Part shown: positions 1-11,179 of the stretch, piece by piece
Layout: every line of letters starts with the position of its first letter
How positions within the stretch are numbered: position 1 is the stretch's first letter
NCBI GenBank assembly: GCA_904066235.2
Contig: CAJFCV020000004.1
Location: 868,001-932,000 of the forward strand
Direction of reading: 5' to 3'
DNA from: Bursaphelenchus xylophilus
Lineage: Eukaryota > Nematoda > Chromadorea > Rhabditida > Aphelenchoididae
DNA: 64,000 nt
Notes under the pieces: generated by a model
Seen by the model: the letters and a program-made list of their open reading frames with translations, nothing else
Database searches by the model: none
What the model was told of the DNA's origin: nothing
Program-made: the position numbers and the translations under genes

Positions 1-470
1 AAAACACAATGCCAAAAATGGCGGGAAACCGGAATTTCAAATTTTGACGGACGTCATAATGGATGACTCAGCTCCGGAATGACTGTTTGAACATATTTGC
101 TACGCAGTGTGCCTATCTTTTTCAATTTTATGGCCCCTTACACACAATGCCAAAATTGGCGGGAATTTGAGATTTCAAGTTTGAAAAATAACCCAGAGGC
201 TGTAGAATACACTAAACAGCTTAGTAGAGATACCCAGAAGTCAAATTTAACAACTTTTCCGCTTTTACGGCCCCTTAAACACAATGCCAAAATTGGCGGG
301 AATTTGAAATCTTTAATTTCCAAAATATCCCATTGGCTGGAAAATGCGCTAAAAAGCTTAGTAGAGATACCCAGTAGTCAAATTTAATAACTTTTCCGCT
401 TTTCCGGCCCCTTAAACACAATGCCAAAATTTGGCGGGAATTTTAAACCTTAAATTTTCAAAATACCCCA
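1..470. repeat. Tandem copies of the AATGCCAAAATTGGCGGGAA dispersed repeat
   Basis: Four related units lie near positions 8, 146, 283 and 418, about 136 bp apart. Each contains an AATGCC...GGCGGGAA core (GCC and GGC give a small palindrome) and a preceding CCCCTTA(A/C)ACACA. Single copies of the same core recur at about 3.9, 9.05, 9.2, 17.5, 17.6, 19.0, 19.15 and 26.9-27.5 kb, often preceded by CTTGAAACAGAATGCC. No coding content is visible. Confidence 0.75.
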
Positions 471-495
471 AATTTAAGAAAATCCCGAACCTCAC

Positions 496-3400
496 CTTCT
501 GCGCCTTCCACAGTTGCTTTTCCAGGCTTTGATGTCTTTTCTGGAGTTTGTGAATCTCCTGCAAATGCTCCGCATGCTTCTCCGCCAAGTTTTGCTCCGC
601 CTCGAACCCGTCCAACTTCTTCTGGTACTCCAGACAGGACTGTAGAACAGTCCGCAGCTCCGCGTCCAGCTTTTTGTTCTCCTCATTCAGCTCGAGCAGC
701 CGGGATTCGGCGAACTGAATGCGTTTGTTCACCAAGTCCTCGGGGCCGTTCTCTTGCGGCAGCTCTTGCGATTGAGACTGGGCTTGGAGACGGGCTGAAA
801 AAGCGGTGAAATTTGGTCGAAAATTATAATGAATATGTAGGGAAAAGATAAAAGCAGTTTGTGAAGGCATATGGGAGATTTTTGAAACGCGTTTTGCAGA
901 AATTTTTCGGGATTTTTTGAAGGAAACATTAAAAATTCAAAAAAATTTTTAAGAAAAAGCCAAATATGCGACCCAATTTTGATGAAATTTGGCATAAACT
1001 TAGAATAATTTCTTCCAAAACATTTGTGAAACTTCTAGCTCACGCTATGCAGAAATGACCGAGATTTCTAGCCCAAAAGTTCGAAATTTTTTTTTTTGCA
1101 AATTTTGATACGAAAAAATGCATGCCTATTTCTACTGTATAGGGTAATTTTTCCACAAAAAATCAACTTTTTCCGAACGAAACTAGCAAAGATACGGCAA
1201 AAAAGTGTTTTCTCTGACCGCTCTCCGCATTTTGCGTACTCTCTCGGCCCTCAAACTTTGTTGAATATCTCGGCTCTCCCTGCAAAGGGCGGGCTAAAAT
1301 TTTCAGGCATTGATATGCGATCTATCCCCGAGCTGTTTACAAAATGCGACATTGTTCATTATTTTCCCGACAAACTGATGACGAAAACAAAACCCACATG
1401 TTCTCCGTTCATCATGACTTTTCTCGATCGTCGTTTGTTCGTTCTGCAAGATTGCCGCATCCTTCATGACCCGCGAATGTTGCACTCGTAGGTCTACTAT
1501 CTGAAACTCACCATGGTATCTTTCTTCATTCACATTTTACCCACCTTTTCCTCCATTCGTTTCCGCCGATATTCCAGGGCGATCTTCTTGCGGACCAGTT
1601 CCGTGATCGAGTCGCGAATTCCTTTATACTTTTTGTGCTTCCCCCAAACACCGTCATCCAAGTTCTCGGACTTGGACCGTCGCATTCCCTCGTTCACGGT
1701 GAGTCCGCTCTCTCGGCTCAAATGAAGAGAAGAGCCGGCCAAGTTGTCCTTAAAATACACATACGAGATGTAAAATACGCAGTCTGAGCTTTTTAGGTTG
1801 ATATCCGCACGATTTTAATGTAGTTTTTTACAAACTAAATTTGGGTGACATTTTATACGACAAAAGTCACTTTGGTTTTTTATAAACTCAAATTTGGTGA
1901 CATTTTATACGACAAAAGTCACTTTTCGTATAAAATGTCCCCTTGTCCAGATTGGCAGAAAATTGCAAAAAACGAGCTTTTTAGGTTGATATCCGCACGA
2001 TTTTAAAGTGGTTTCTTACAAACTGGCCTTGGGTGACATTTTATACGACAAAAGTCATTTTTCGTATAAAATGTCACCTTGTCCAATTTGGCAGAAAATT
2101 GAAAAAGCGGGCCTTTCAGGTTGATCTCCGCAGGATTTTAATGTGAGTTTTTATAAACTGAGACCGGGTGACATTTTATACGACAAAAGTCACTTTTCGT
2201 ATAAAATGTTACCCTGTCCAAATTGGCAGAAAATTGAAAAAGCGAGGCTTTTAGGTTGATATCCACACGATTTTGATGTGATTTTTTATAAACTGACACC
2301 GGGCGACATTTTATACGACAAAAGTTAATTCTCGTATAAAATGTCACCATGTCCAAATTGGCAGAAAATTGAAAAAGCGAGCATATTGAGTTGATACCGC
2401 ACGATTTTAAAGTAGTTTTTTTACAAACTGGCCTTGGGTGACATTTTATACGACGAAAGTTACTTTTCGTATAAAATGTCACCTTGTCCAAATTGGCAGA
2501 AAATTGACAAAGGTAGCCTTTTAGGTTGATATCCGCACGACTTTAATGTGGTTTTTTTTACAAACTGGCCTTGCGTGACATTTTATACGAATAAAATCAC
2601 TTTTCGTATAAAATGTCACCTTGTCCAAATTGGCAGAAAATTGAAAAAGCGAGCCTTTTAGGTTGACACCGCACGATTTTAATGTGGTTTTTTTACTAAC
2701 TGAACTTGGTGACATTTTATACGACAAAAATCATTTTTCGTATAAAATGTCACCTTGTCCAAAAAATGCCAGAGAATAGTAAAAGACTCTTTAAAGGTTC
2801 ATTTGACCCAAGTTTGATCAAAATCCGACTTTTAGCGAGTAGTAAATAAGCAAAAATTAACTGTCCTTCTTACCGACTCTTTCCGCCGCTTCAGCAGTTC
2901 GTTCAGTTCGTTGAGGACGTCCGTATACGCCTTCAATTTGAATTCGTTATAGAAAAGCAGCTTTTCGATTTCTTCGAAATGCGCCGACACTGTCTGAACG
3001 TCGTTGGGCGTCAGAGAGGTTTGTTTCGTACTCCGCACTTGGTTGTGTTCGGCTTCGGTTTGGGAGCATTGCTAAAATTAAAATTTTACTGTAATTACCA
3101 GTCTGTCGGGAAAATAATAAGCGTTTTATCGCATCAAAAATCACACCGCCGAGAAAAAAATCAAATTGCCTTTCAGCGACCCGATTTTTGATCGACAAAG
3201 TGGTCATTATTTTCCCGACAGACTGATACCGCGGTAAATTGAATGATAACTCACTCGTTTCAATGTTTTGTTCTGCTTCCTGGCCTCTTCCAGGTCCCTC
3301 TCGACCAATACCAAGTGCTTTTGTTTCAGTTGGTTGACCACGGTCCGAAGGTGATTATTGGTCGCCGTTCGCTTGATAATGCGTTGCTGAAAGGTTTTGA

Positions 3401-6400
3401 GTACAAAATGTCGCCTTTATGCAGAGGAAAAACTTAAAACTTTTACGGTTTCTAAGTCATTCTTATTGATTTTTAACCAGAGCGACATTTTATACGATGA
3501 AAAATATTTTTCGTATAAAATGTCACCTAACGAAAAATTGGCAGAAAGTTGACAATGAAAAATTTTCTGGCTGATACTCAATAATCTTAACGTGGTTTTT
3601 TACAAACTGAGTTTGAGTGACATTTTATACGACAAATTCATTTTTCGTATAAAACGTCACCTTATCCAAAAATGCCAGAATATTGTAAAATATAAATTTG
3701 AGACAAGTTTGATCAACATCCGAACGTAAAAAAACTATTTTTTGACCCTAAAAAGCAAATGAAAATTCAAAAAGTCTAAATTCTCGCCACTTTTGGCATT
3801 CTGTTTCACCATCTAAAATACGACGAAAACTGATGGGAATCCACCTTAAGGGCTTCAAAATCTGTTGGAAACGCTTTTTAGAGTTTCCTGAAGCCGAAGC
3901 GACGTCCAGAACAGAATGCCAAAAATGGCGGGAATTTGAAAATCCATTGGCTCTAAAATATCGATGGGAATCGACTTTAAAGACTTTAAAACCTGTTACG
4001 GGTTCAAAAAAATTGCTTTTTCTACGACTCTTACCTCTTGTTTCTCTCGGATCTCGGCCAATCTTGCGATTCGCCGTTGCAACTCAGCGCCTCTTTTCGA
4101 CGCCAAATACGCCACATCGTTCTGTTTGTTGGCGAAGGTATTCCTCGACAAATCTCTGAAATCATTCGGTTTGATGATATTTAGAGTGTTTTTACACTGA
4201 CCGTTTCCTCTTGTCCAAGAGCTGAACTTTGTTGCGGTTGTCTTGCAGCGACTTCATCAACTTCCCGAAATGATCCTCCAGGCGGAGCGTGCCAGATTGG
4301 AAAGTCTCCAATTTTGATTGGAGACGAGAAAATTCGTCTTTCTCGTTGTCACGCTCGCTGAGAAAAAAAATTGATGATTTTTTTCAAAATTTCAAAAAAC
4401 AAAACAAAAATGGCTTACAATTTCAAATGTCTTACGGTAACGGCCAACTGTTCCAGCTCATTTTCCGCAATCTCAATGTCCCTGCGAAGCCGCTCAATGT
4501 AGGCGTCCTGGATTCGTTTCTCCTTCTCCATTCCCTTCACATCCGTGGAGGCCTTGTTCAGGATGGTCTTCATCATCTTCACATCGCTCTTCTCCGGCCA
4601 CGCAATGCTGTCCAGCTGGTTTTGGACCAGGTTGATTTGATGGTTCACTTCATCGAGGTTGAAGCGGAGGTCTTTCTCTGAAAAAACGAGATTTTTTTTG
4701 AATTTGAAAGGCCTAAATTCCAGTGTTACAAAGATGATATTTTCTTGAAATTTCGTACACAAATTGAAGATATATTACATATCAATTCCTCAAAGTTTTA
4801 GCTCGCGCTTAGCCGGGAGAGCCGAGATTTTCAACAATCTTTATAAGAAGAGCGCTTCTGTAACAGTCGGGGCCTGATCCAGTGGCAAAAAACGAACCAT
4901 TTTGCAGCCGGGAAGTATCAAAAATGTGGCAAAATGCTTCCCTCCAAGTGAAAAAATTTCGTTTTGAAGGTTTTTGAATTTATCCTCACAAAAAAAGCGA
5001 GTGCGCTTTTGAAATCGAAGATTTTTCACTTGGAGAGAGAGGTATTTTGCCACATTTTTTGATGCTTCTTGGATGCAAAATGGTACGTTTGTCGCCACCG
5101 GATGAGGTCCGCCACTGTATTTATCTTTAAAATGCAGTTGGTTGTTTTTTGGATACTTCCCCAACTGTAGACCGCTCAAACTTCGAACCGAATCATCAAT
5201 CTTACAGGGGAAGTACCCCAAGTGCGACGCTCAGATTTTGATGAAACTTGGCACAAATTTACAATAATTTTTGCCAAGATATATGCGAGAATCCTAGCTC
5301 GCGCTTTGCAGAAACAACCGAGATTTTTAGATCGAAAGTGGGTGAAAATTTGACACTTTTTGCCGAATTTCGGCACGAAAAGCTTCGCGCCTATTTCTAC
5401 CATAGAGAGTAATGTTTCCACAAAAAATAAATTTTTTCCGCACGAAACTGCCAAAGTTATGGCCAAAAAGCGGTTTTCCCTCTGACCGCTCTCCACGTTT
5501 AGCGTGCTCTCTCGGCGGCAAAGATCGTTCAATATCTCGGTGGCGCCTGAAAAGCGCGAGCTAAAACTTTCAGGAATTGTTATTTAGTTCATGCCAGATG
5601 TCTGTTCAAAATTTAAAGAAAATCTGAGCGTCGCACTTGGGGTACTTCCCTTGTTAGCCAATTGATGACTAGGACACTTATCTCAAGTGCGACGCTTAGA
5701 TTTTCTTGAAATTTCGCACACAAATTAAATATATATTACACATAAATTTCTGAAAGTTTTAGCTCGCGCTTTGCAGGACTAACCTAGATATTCAACGATC
5801 ATTTGACGCCGAGAGGGTTCGAAAAATATGGAGAGCGGTCAGAGAAAAAACCCCTTTTTTGGCCATATCTTTGCCAGTTTCGCGCGGAAAAAATTGATTT
5901 TTTGTGGAAACATTACCCTATACGGTAGAAATAGGCATGCATTTTTTCATGGCAAAATTTGCAAAAAAAAATTCACATTTTTTCGAACTTTGGGCTAAAA
6001 ATCTCGGTCGTTTTATGGAAAATGCGAGCTAGAATTGAAATTTGTCCCAGGTTTCATCAAAATCTGCGGTTTTCCCAATTTGGGGCACTTCCCAAAAAAA
6101 AAAAAAAAAAAAAATTTTTAAATGTAAGTAAAAATGATGACTATACTCCCGGCCATCTTCTCTCGTATTTTACACCAAGTTTACCTTTCAAAATCTCGTC
6201 CTGCAAGTCCTCTCGCAGCTCTTTCAGCCGTTCATCGGCTTTCCTTTTCGCCATTTCATCGTTCTCGGCCTTCTCGTAGACCCTTTTCCCAGCTTCTTGA
6301 TTGGTTCCAACATCTTTCTGCAGCTTCTTGATCTCCTTGCGAATGGGCTCTTCATCCGCTGTGAGGGCAGAGTTCTCCGCTTTCGACTGTTTTAGAGTCC

Positions 6401-7116
6401 TCTCCTGGAAAAGCGGTTGGCTTCCTGTCATCTTACAACTAGTATTTTCATAAAGTGCATGGACTTTTTTTCTAGATTCAAGCTTACCGAATTCCGCAGC
6501 TGCTCTTCCAATTGAAGGACCACAGAGCGAAGATGCTTCTCCAAGTCTCGTTCATAGTTCCGGAGACGATTCTGAAAATTTCATGAATTAAAAAGAGGTT
6601 TATAGGGAAAGTTTTCCAAGAGTTACGCTCAGATTTTGAAGAAAATTGGCGCAGATTTAGAGTAATCTTTCTTTAGACACGAGCCAAAGCTCTAGCTCGC
6701 GCTTTGCAGGAAGAACCGAGATTTTTAGGTCAAAGGTTGACAAAAATGTGACATTTTTTTTGAAAATTTTGAAATGTTACGTACCGATTTCCACTGTAGA
6801 GAGTAATAATTCAATTTTCCCGCATGAAACTGACAAAGCTATAACCAAAAAGAGTTTTTTTACCGCTTTCCGCATTTGCATCGCGGAAGTATCAGAAATG
6901 TGGCAAAATACCTCCATTTCCAAGTGAAAGACTCCGATTTCAGAAAAAAAATTTTGAAAAAGCGTAGTAAGGAGATCAAATTTTACCACCACCTGAGCGT
7001 CGTACCTTGAGAAATTTTCAGTTTACTCTATGCTTTTTTCGCCTTTTGTAAAGCATCGTTAAACGTCTCAGAGCCGAAAAAAAACTCACATTAACCGACT
7101 CGGTGACATTGGCCAT
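496..7116 (-). CDS. Long coiled-coil protein, 11 exons, 3' end outside the window
   Basis: Exons on the minus strand: 7116-7090, 6571-6488, 6404-6185, 4677-4419, 4357-4202, 4155-4035, 3386-3255, 3071-2874, 1748-1545, 1500-1398 and 794-496. Phases agree at every junction and give 601 codons without a stop. The last exon ends at a GTGAGG donor, so the gene continues to the left. The start MANVTESVN is the first ATG of the first exon. Almost the whole product is Glu/Lys/Gln/Leu-rich heptad-like coiled coil. The exception is a less structured stretch around residues 400-470 (SLHLSRES, RRSKSEN). There is no signal peptide or membrane segment. Residues of about 140-185 (DVKMMKTILNKA, then AYIERLRRDIE) faintly recall the ciliary coiled-coil protein CCDC40. 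This rests on memory of the family pattern and is weak, because nematodes lack motile cilia. The function is therefore left open. Introns hold a 136-bp tandem array, MITEs and four copies of another repeat. Confidence 0.8.
965..1335. repeat. Fragment of the CAAGTGCGACGCTCAGATTT element
   Basis: Shares the internal body of the fuller element at 5200-5665: a GCTCGCGCTTTGCAGAAAC-like block, a TATTTCTAC...TAGGGTAA block and the CTCTGACCGCTCTCC block. It lacks the terminal GCGACGCTC end. It sits in the last visible intron of the coiled-coil gene. Confidence 0.65.
1350..1382. repeat. Terminal fragment of the CAGTCTGTCGGG MITE
   Basis: TTCATTATTTTCCCGACAAA followed by CTGATG matches one end of the MITE that is complete at 3098-3231. 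Only one end is present, directly 3' of exon 10 of the coiled-coil gene. Confidence 0.6.
1785..2775. repeat. Tandem array, about 136-bp unit, each with a TTTTATACGA palindrome
   Basis: The phrase GGTTGATATCCGCACGATTT or close variants recurs near 1797, 1983, 2119, 2254, 2391, 2525 and 2662. The steps are 186 and then 134-137 bp. Each unit also holds an inverted repeat, GTGACATTTTATACGAC then GTATAAAATGTCAC, around a short AAAGTCACTTTT loop, and the phrase TTGTCCAAATTGGCAGAAAA. The array fills the intron between exons 8 and 9 of the coiled-coil gene. Open frames across it are by-products of the repeat. Confidence 0.85.
3098..3231. mobile_element. CAGTCTGTCGGG MITE, complete copy
   Basis: Starts CAGTCTGTCGGGAAAATAAT and ends with the inverse complement before CTGATA. 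The interior carries the ATCGCATC/GCGAC-rich segment typical of the family. It lies in an intron of the coiled-coil gene. Confidence 0.85.
3480..3665. repeat. Isolated pair of TTTTATACGA palindrome units
   Basis: Two further units of the repeat at 1785-2775: GCGACATTTTATACGATG with GTATAAAATGTCAC at about 3482-3528, and GTGACATTTTATACGAC with its partner at about 3618-3661. Spacing is again about 136 bp. Confidence 0.7.
3775..3990. repeat. GGCGGGAATTT repeat, two units
   Basis: Contains AATGCCAAAAATGGCGGGAA and two copies of ATGGGAATC(C/G)AC followed by TTAA(G/A)GGCTTCAAAA-like text, as seen in the leftmost 470 bases. It abuts exon 6 of the coiled-coil gene. Confidence 0.55.
4860..5118. mobile_element. 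GATCCAGTGGCAAAAAACG MITE, complete copy
   Basis: A near-perfect palindrome of about 250 bp. It starts CTGATCCAGTGGCAAAAAAC, passes through GCAAAATGCTTCCCTCCAAG and a central CACAAAAAAAGCGAG, and ends with the inverse complement CCACCGGATGAGGTCC. Related copies occur at 11.4, 13.8, 22.3, 28.4, 29.7-30.7, 33.8-34.2 and 35.1 kb. Confidence 0.85.
5200..5665. mobile_element. CAAGTGCGACGCTCAGATTT foldback element, complete copy
   Basis: Begins GGGAAGTACCCCAAGTGCGA and ends with its inverse complement, TCGCACTTGGGGTACTTCCC. Both halves also share GCTCGCGCTTTGCA/TGAAAAGCGCGAGC. No coding capacity is seen. This copy is the cleanest of eight in the window. Confidence 0.85.
5675..6098. mobile_element. 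CAAGTGCGACGCTCAGATTT element, second copy
   Basis: Starts CAAGTGCGACGCTTAGATTT and ends in ATCAAAATCTGCGGTTTTCC with GGGGCACTTCCC. It abuts the preceding copy and is followed by a run of about 20 A. It lies in the intron between exons 3 and 4 of the coiled-coil gene. Confidence 0.75.
6608..7022. mobile_element. CAAGTGCGACGCTCAGATTT element, degenerate copy
   Basis: Starts near GTTACGCTCAGATTTTGAAG and ends near CCTGAGCGTCGTACCTTGAG, with the GCTCGCGCTTTGCAGGAA core. Part of the GATCCAGTGGC MITE interior (GTGGCAAAATACCTCC) is embedded near 6900. It sits in the first intron of the coiled-coil gene. Confidence 0.65.
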
Positions 7117-7119
7117 CTC

Positions 7120-7784
7120 CACAACCCAACGCCTCCTTCAACTCAGCCAACAACCAAGCTCACCACAGCTCTGTATAACCACGGAACGAACGACAATTAT
7201 CGCTCCTTAAATTTGAACGACATTTCTGAAAGCAAAAAAGAAAAAAAAAATTTTCGTATAGCCAGTAATTGTTTACAAATAGAAAAACGAAATGCCATTG
7301 AAATGGTGGTAAAATACAACAACATCGTATAGTAAAAATCTCCCGCCGAGGAAGTCCCATTTTACGACCCAAGGGCACGCGAAATAAGAGTCGGCACCGT
7401 CGCCCCAACAACAATTTCCGCCTTCCGGTGTCGGGGCATTTTTTCGGCCCCGAAGGCATTTTTTTCTCTCGACATCTCCCGAAGAAATAGCGGGCTCAAT
7501 GGTAGAAGGAAGCGGTAAAAATGCGAGGAAAAAGGTTGGAAAATTGGAAAAGGTTGGAGGTCAAGACGATATTGCTTATCGGATTTGTAAGCAATTGAAA
7601 ATAATCGGCGTTCATGAAAAAAACGAAACCGAAAATAAAACATATTATAAAATAAAAACAGTCTACAAAATTTACAATGGCACGACACGAAAAAAGTGGA
7701 AATTCGCGCGAAAATGTTTTTGACATTTTATACGCTGAAACCTCTACAAATAAAAAAAAATGATTCCAAAATTCGAATAAAAAA
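7120..7784. other. Upstream intergenic region, no gene seen
   Basis: This AT-rich stretch lies upstream of the minus-strand coiled-coil gene (ATG at 7116) and should hold its promoter. Short open frames on both strands have low-complexity Phe/Lys-rich products with no splice support. Confidence 0.4.
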
Positions 7785-8930
7785 ACAATTTATGTGTGAT
7801 AACGGCGGGAAAGCATCGAAAAAAATTGGGATTTGAAGAAGAACTTGGCCTTGACTTCGGAATTCTTTCCGAAACATCGATCTGACGCGACGTTGCCAAC
7901 GTGGTGCAAGCTTTCCAGGCCTTGTTCTCCGTATAGCCCCCACGAACCATGGGATGTGACGAAGTCGGCAACGTGGGCTTCAAGGAGGTGCAACTTGTTT
8001 ATCGCACGAAGTCCACTGTGTCTCCACGCGTTTGACAGCCGAAGAATGTCCCGTTCAATGCAAGCCTTCGTGAGGTCATCTTGATCATGGACATCAACTG
8101 TTGCCCAGTCATAAATTTTGTCCAGAGATGAAAAAACGTCGCTGAAAGCATCGATTTTTTTTTTTTCAATTTTGGAAGAGATGGGAGGGTGCAATGTTCA
8201 GGTCATCGCACACGGCCTTCCTTTCATCCGGGTTGTGCTTCTTCATTTCCTCTGCCAATGAGTTTGTCAACCCCTGAAGGCAATGTAGGGGGGGACTACA
8301 TCTTCCTGCAGAAGACTTATCAGAGCATTTCTGTAAGTCCTCTTCCCAGCGTCCGTCGTCATCGCCCTCTTGTGCGTTGCACGCTCTACGGTACAGTTTG
8401 GGACAAGACCCGGCATGCAATTTGGCGGCCGGCGACCTCAAACTTCTTGTATTTTCACAACCGGTTCAGGAAGTCGAGGCCTTTCTCACAGAATGTGATC
8501 AAGTTCTCCCGACTTTCCTTACCCGTGTACGCGCTCAGCAGAAGCACATTGAAGGAGCTCTGAGGAGCTGGGACTCCAGTGGGTGTGAACAGACCCATTT
8601 TGACCATGTTCGCGGCTCAACCTCCTCCACCATCGGCCACGATCACCACATCCACATCGTCAGGCATTGTGGTCCACCAGGCCGTCTCCACCAGACGTCG
8701 AACATACAGTCCAAATGCCATTGCCGGATTGGTCCATCCCACCGAAGCTTCCGTGGTGTCCAACCCCCCAGCTACCTCTATGAGATCCTTCTCCCTTTGT
8801 TTGACGTGGTGAAGGGGAGGCCAGTTGACCGCGAATTTCTGTTGCCCCTTGTACTGAAATTCCGTCAACCGGTAGGCATTCTTTATGAAGAGTGCCACCT
8901 CGACGTCATTTTCAGGGGTCTTCGGCCGTA
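7785..8930 (-). pseudogene. Decayed transposase-like gene relic
   Basis: Reading the minus strand from 8930 downward, protein-like stretches appear in different frames, broken by stops and frameshifts. In order they are: a segment ending VVIVADGGGG (about 8617-8898); NVLLLSAYTGKESREN (about 8480-8540); LAEEMKKHNPDERK (about 8210-8270); and a block with KLHLLEAH followed by GLYGEQGLESLHH (about 7900-8010). The pattern H-x-x-E/H ... G-x-Y-[SG]-E-Q-x-x-E-x-[LV]-H with an upstream D-x-G-G-G is one I recall from uncharacterised transposon-derived proteins of nematodes and cnidarians. I cannot name the superfamily. The frame changes argue for a dead copy rather than a spliced gene. No flanking inverted repeats were recognised. 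Confidence 0.55.
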
Positions 8931-9039
8931 TCTCATGCTTTCTCCAATGTTCTTTTCCAAGCTGGTGATTCTTTCAGCCTTCTGTTTCACGCCTAGCTCG
9001 TTTAAAAAGTTTTATGAATGTTTCAGTAAGAACGCAAAA

Positions 9040-9230
9040 ACTGGCCTGAAACGGAATGCCAAAATTTTTGGAGGAAAGCGGGAAATTTGGATTTTACAGC
9101 GAGTAGTAGTCCTGAAATTGATGAAAATTAATTCTTAGAAGCTTCGCATGCTTTTTTATACAATTCCAGACTCTAAAAACGCCTTGAAACAGAATGCCAA
9201 GATTTGGCGGGAATTCAAAAATAAATTTTT
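9040..9230. repeat. CTTGAAACAGAATGCC / GGCGGGAA repeat
   Basis: Two units, GGAATGCCAAAATTTTTGGA near 9053 and AACAGAATGCCAAGATTTGG near 9188. The same pair in the same order recurs at 19.01-19.20 kb. About 9240-9775 shows no recognisable feature beyond short AT-rich frames. Confidence 0.65.
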
Positions 9231-9775
9231 TTTTGTTCTACACCACTTTTTTTGTTGGCCTTAAAGTTGCTCACAGGCCCTTCTCGCTTATTTTTTCAAC
9301 AAACTGACATTCTTGGTGTTCGTTGTTATACAGCTATAGCACATGTCATTTTTTCGTTCTTTCGTAATGCCGCAGTATTACTCATGAATGCCGCAGGAAT
9401 AATGTTCTCACGCACGAAAAAAACAAATAAAGCAAATAAAGCGAGTACGAAGAAGGAGGGGAGAGAACAAGCATGTTCATTCTCGCAGGTAAACCCTGAA
9501 GCTTTTAGAAACGAACATCTTTCGGGGCGGTTTAGAAATTTTTAACGGCTTTATTACCTTTTTTAACGGCTCTCTATTCTGACCCATTTTTGCAAAAATG
9601 TAATGCTCTGATGTTAACTCGTTTTTCTTGAATAGTACTGTTAAAAAGCAGTTGTTGGACTTTTTCAGTAAATCTCTGGATTTAGGGGTTCTCGAGGGTG
9701 CTGATTTCGAAAATGATGTTCATTTTTCTCGGCTGCCCTTCATTTGTGGTAGATAGTATTTAGTGAGGAAGCGTA

Positions 9776-10070
9776 TTTTAACTGGTCGACAAAATTTTCT
9801 TTCCACCTGGATCTCGGGAACTGCTTGGCCTAGAACCTTGAAATTGGGCACGGAAACGCTGTGGAACAGTCTAACACCACAACCCAAAAAAATTCTTTTT
9901 GCCTTTTCTATAAAAAGTGCCCTGAAAGTGCATCAAATTATATGATTTTTTGGGTATGGTGTTAGATTGTCCCAGGATGTTTCTCTGCGGAATTTGGAGG
10001 TTCTACGCCCAGCTGTTCCCGAGATACGAGGTGGAAAGAAAATTTTGTCAACCAGTATACAATTTTCATA
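9776..10070. mobile_element. Palindromic element of about 300 bp
   Basis: Left arm contains TTTTAACTGGTCGACAAAAT, then TTTCTTTCCACCTGGATCTC and ACAGTCTAACACCACAACCC. The right arm carries the inverse complements GGTATGGTGTTAGATTGTCC, GAGATACGAGGTGGAAAGAA and TTTTGTCAACCAGTATA. The loop is about 30 bp. This foldback MITE appears once in the window. Confidence 0.7.
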
Positions 10071-10079
10071 GGTAAGAAG

Positions 10080-10785
10080 TGTGAGGCGACCGAGCTTCAA
10101 GGATTTCCCCACAAGGAACGATCTACATTTATTCAAATTTGATTGTACTTTCCTACGTGGGGCTTCCCTATAGGCAGCACGACATTTCCGGAATAGGGAC
10201 ACTTCCGGAACGGTAAATAATACGTTAAACAATGATATCCCCTACCTGGTTTCAACATTAAATTGTAGTTCTAGTATCAGCGTTTAATTATAAACGCGTT
10301 TTTATACCCGCACCTGAAATTTTGGATCAAGGTTGATGATGTTGTTCACGGTTAACCTCCTACCAAGAGTCCCGAGTGGCCTCGATAAGAGCTGTAAACG
10401 ATGGTGTCGGTAGTAGTTATTGATTTATAAGCTCACCTAACTCTAGAAACACTCACTTTATTTTTACACCCCGAAAACAAAGTTTAAATGCAAGTTTTAG
10501 CTTAAAAACAATGTAAATTCGATTTAATGTCTAACAAAGTGTCAGATCATAGTCTAAAATTGTGTTAGCAACATTCAATACCTAACGCTTACAGTATTGG
10601 CAATCACTTGAAGTACGAAAAAAACGGGAAGGTCGTTATTTAGCAAGATATTCACCATTCCGGAAGTGTCCAAATTCCGGAAATGTCTTGACGCGTCCCT
10701 ATAAAAGGCCTCCTTTCCACTGAATAAATCACTTGACTCTTGAGCGTCTTGTCTCGTTACTGAGTTGTCGGACCTTTCAACAAGA
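10080..10785 (+). mobile_element. Candidate solo LTR
   Basis: The right part has LTR-like order: a TATA box (CTATAAAAGG at about 10699), an AATAAA 25 bp further on, then a short tail ending ...CCTTTCAACA at 10785. A left edge at TGTGAGGCGACC (10080) would give a TG...CA element of about 706 bp. The flanking pentamers AGAAG and AGAAT differ by one base. The motif TTCCGGAA(A/C)(T/G)G occurs near both ends (10190-10215 and 10660-10685). No gag/pol frame or second LTR is in the window, so this is inference. Confidence 0.35.
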
Positions 10786-11179
10786 ATTATTTATTATACG
10801 AAATTGCCAAGTGCGTATTTTAGAATCTTTTTTATTTATTTTTTGCATTTCAAGTTTTTTTTTGTTACAGTAAGCCAGTGACTCATAAACAGCCATTATT
10901 TTTCAGGCCCAATTACAAAATCAAATTTTTATGTGCACTCCACCCCCACTTCATCCAAAATTTCAAAATCTCCTCTTTTTGTGCCGTTTCTCTCTTTGTG
11001 CCACCGGCAATATGACTCATTCGTGTTTTGGAAGTACAATCATCCCAAAAGTAGAATAAACAGAGTATATAAGAGCTGTAAGAGGACGGAGAAAACACTT
11101 TTTTTCCTTTTTTTAATGCCAAGATGTTACTGTCCGAAGTTTTTTTTCGTATTAACGTTTCCTTTTTCTTTTGATTATT

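Noticed and set aside
4419..4436. Earlier donor (ACC|GTAAGA at 4436) for exon 4 of the coiled-coil gene
   Set aside because: It leaves phase 0, which makes the next exon read CGA GCG TGA and stop. The donor at 4419 restores the long frame.
9252..9545. 97-codon plus-strand frame
   Set aside because: Low complexity in its second half (KKTNKANKASTKK), no splice support and no family features.
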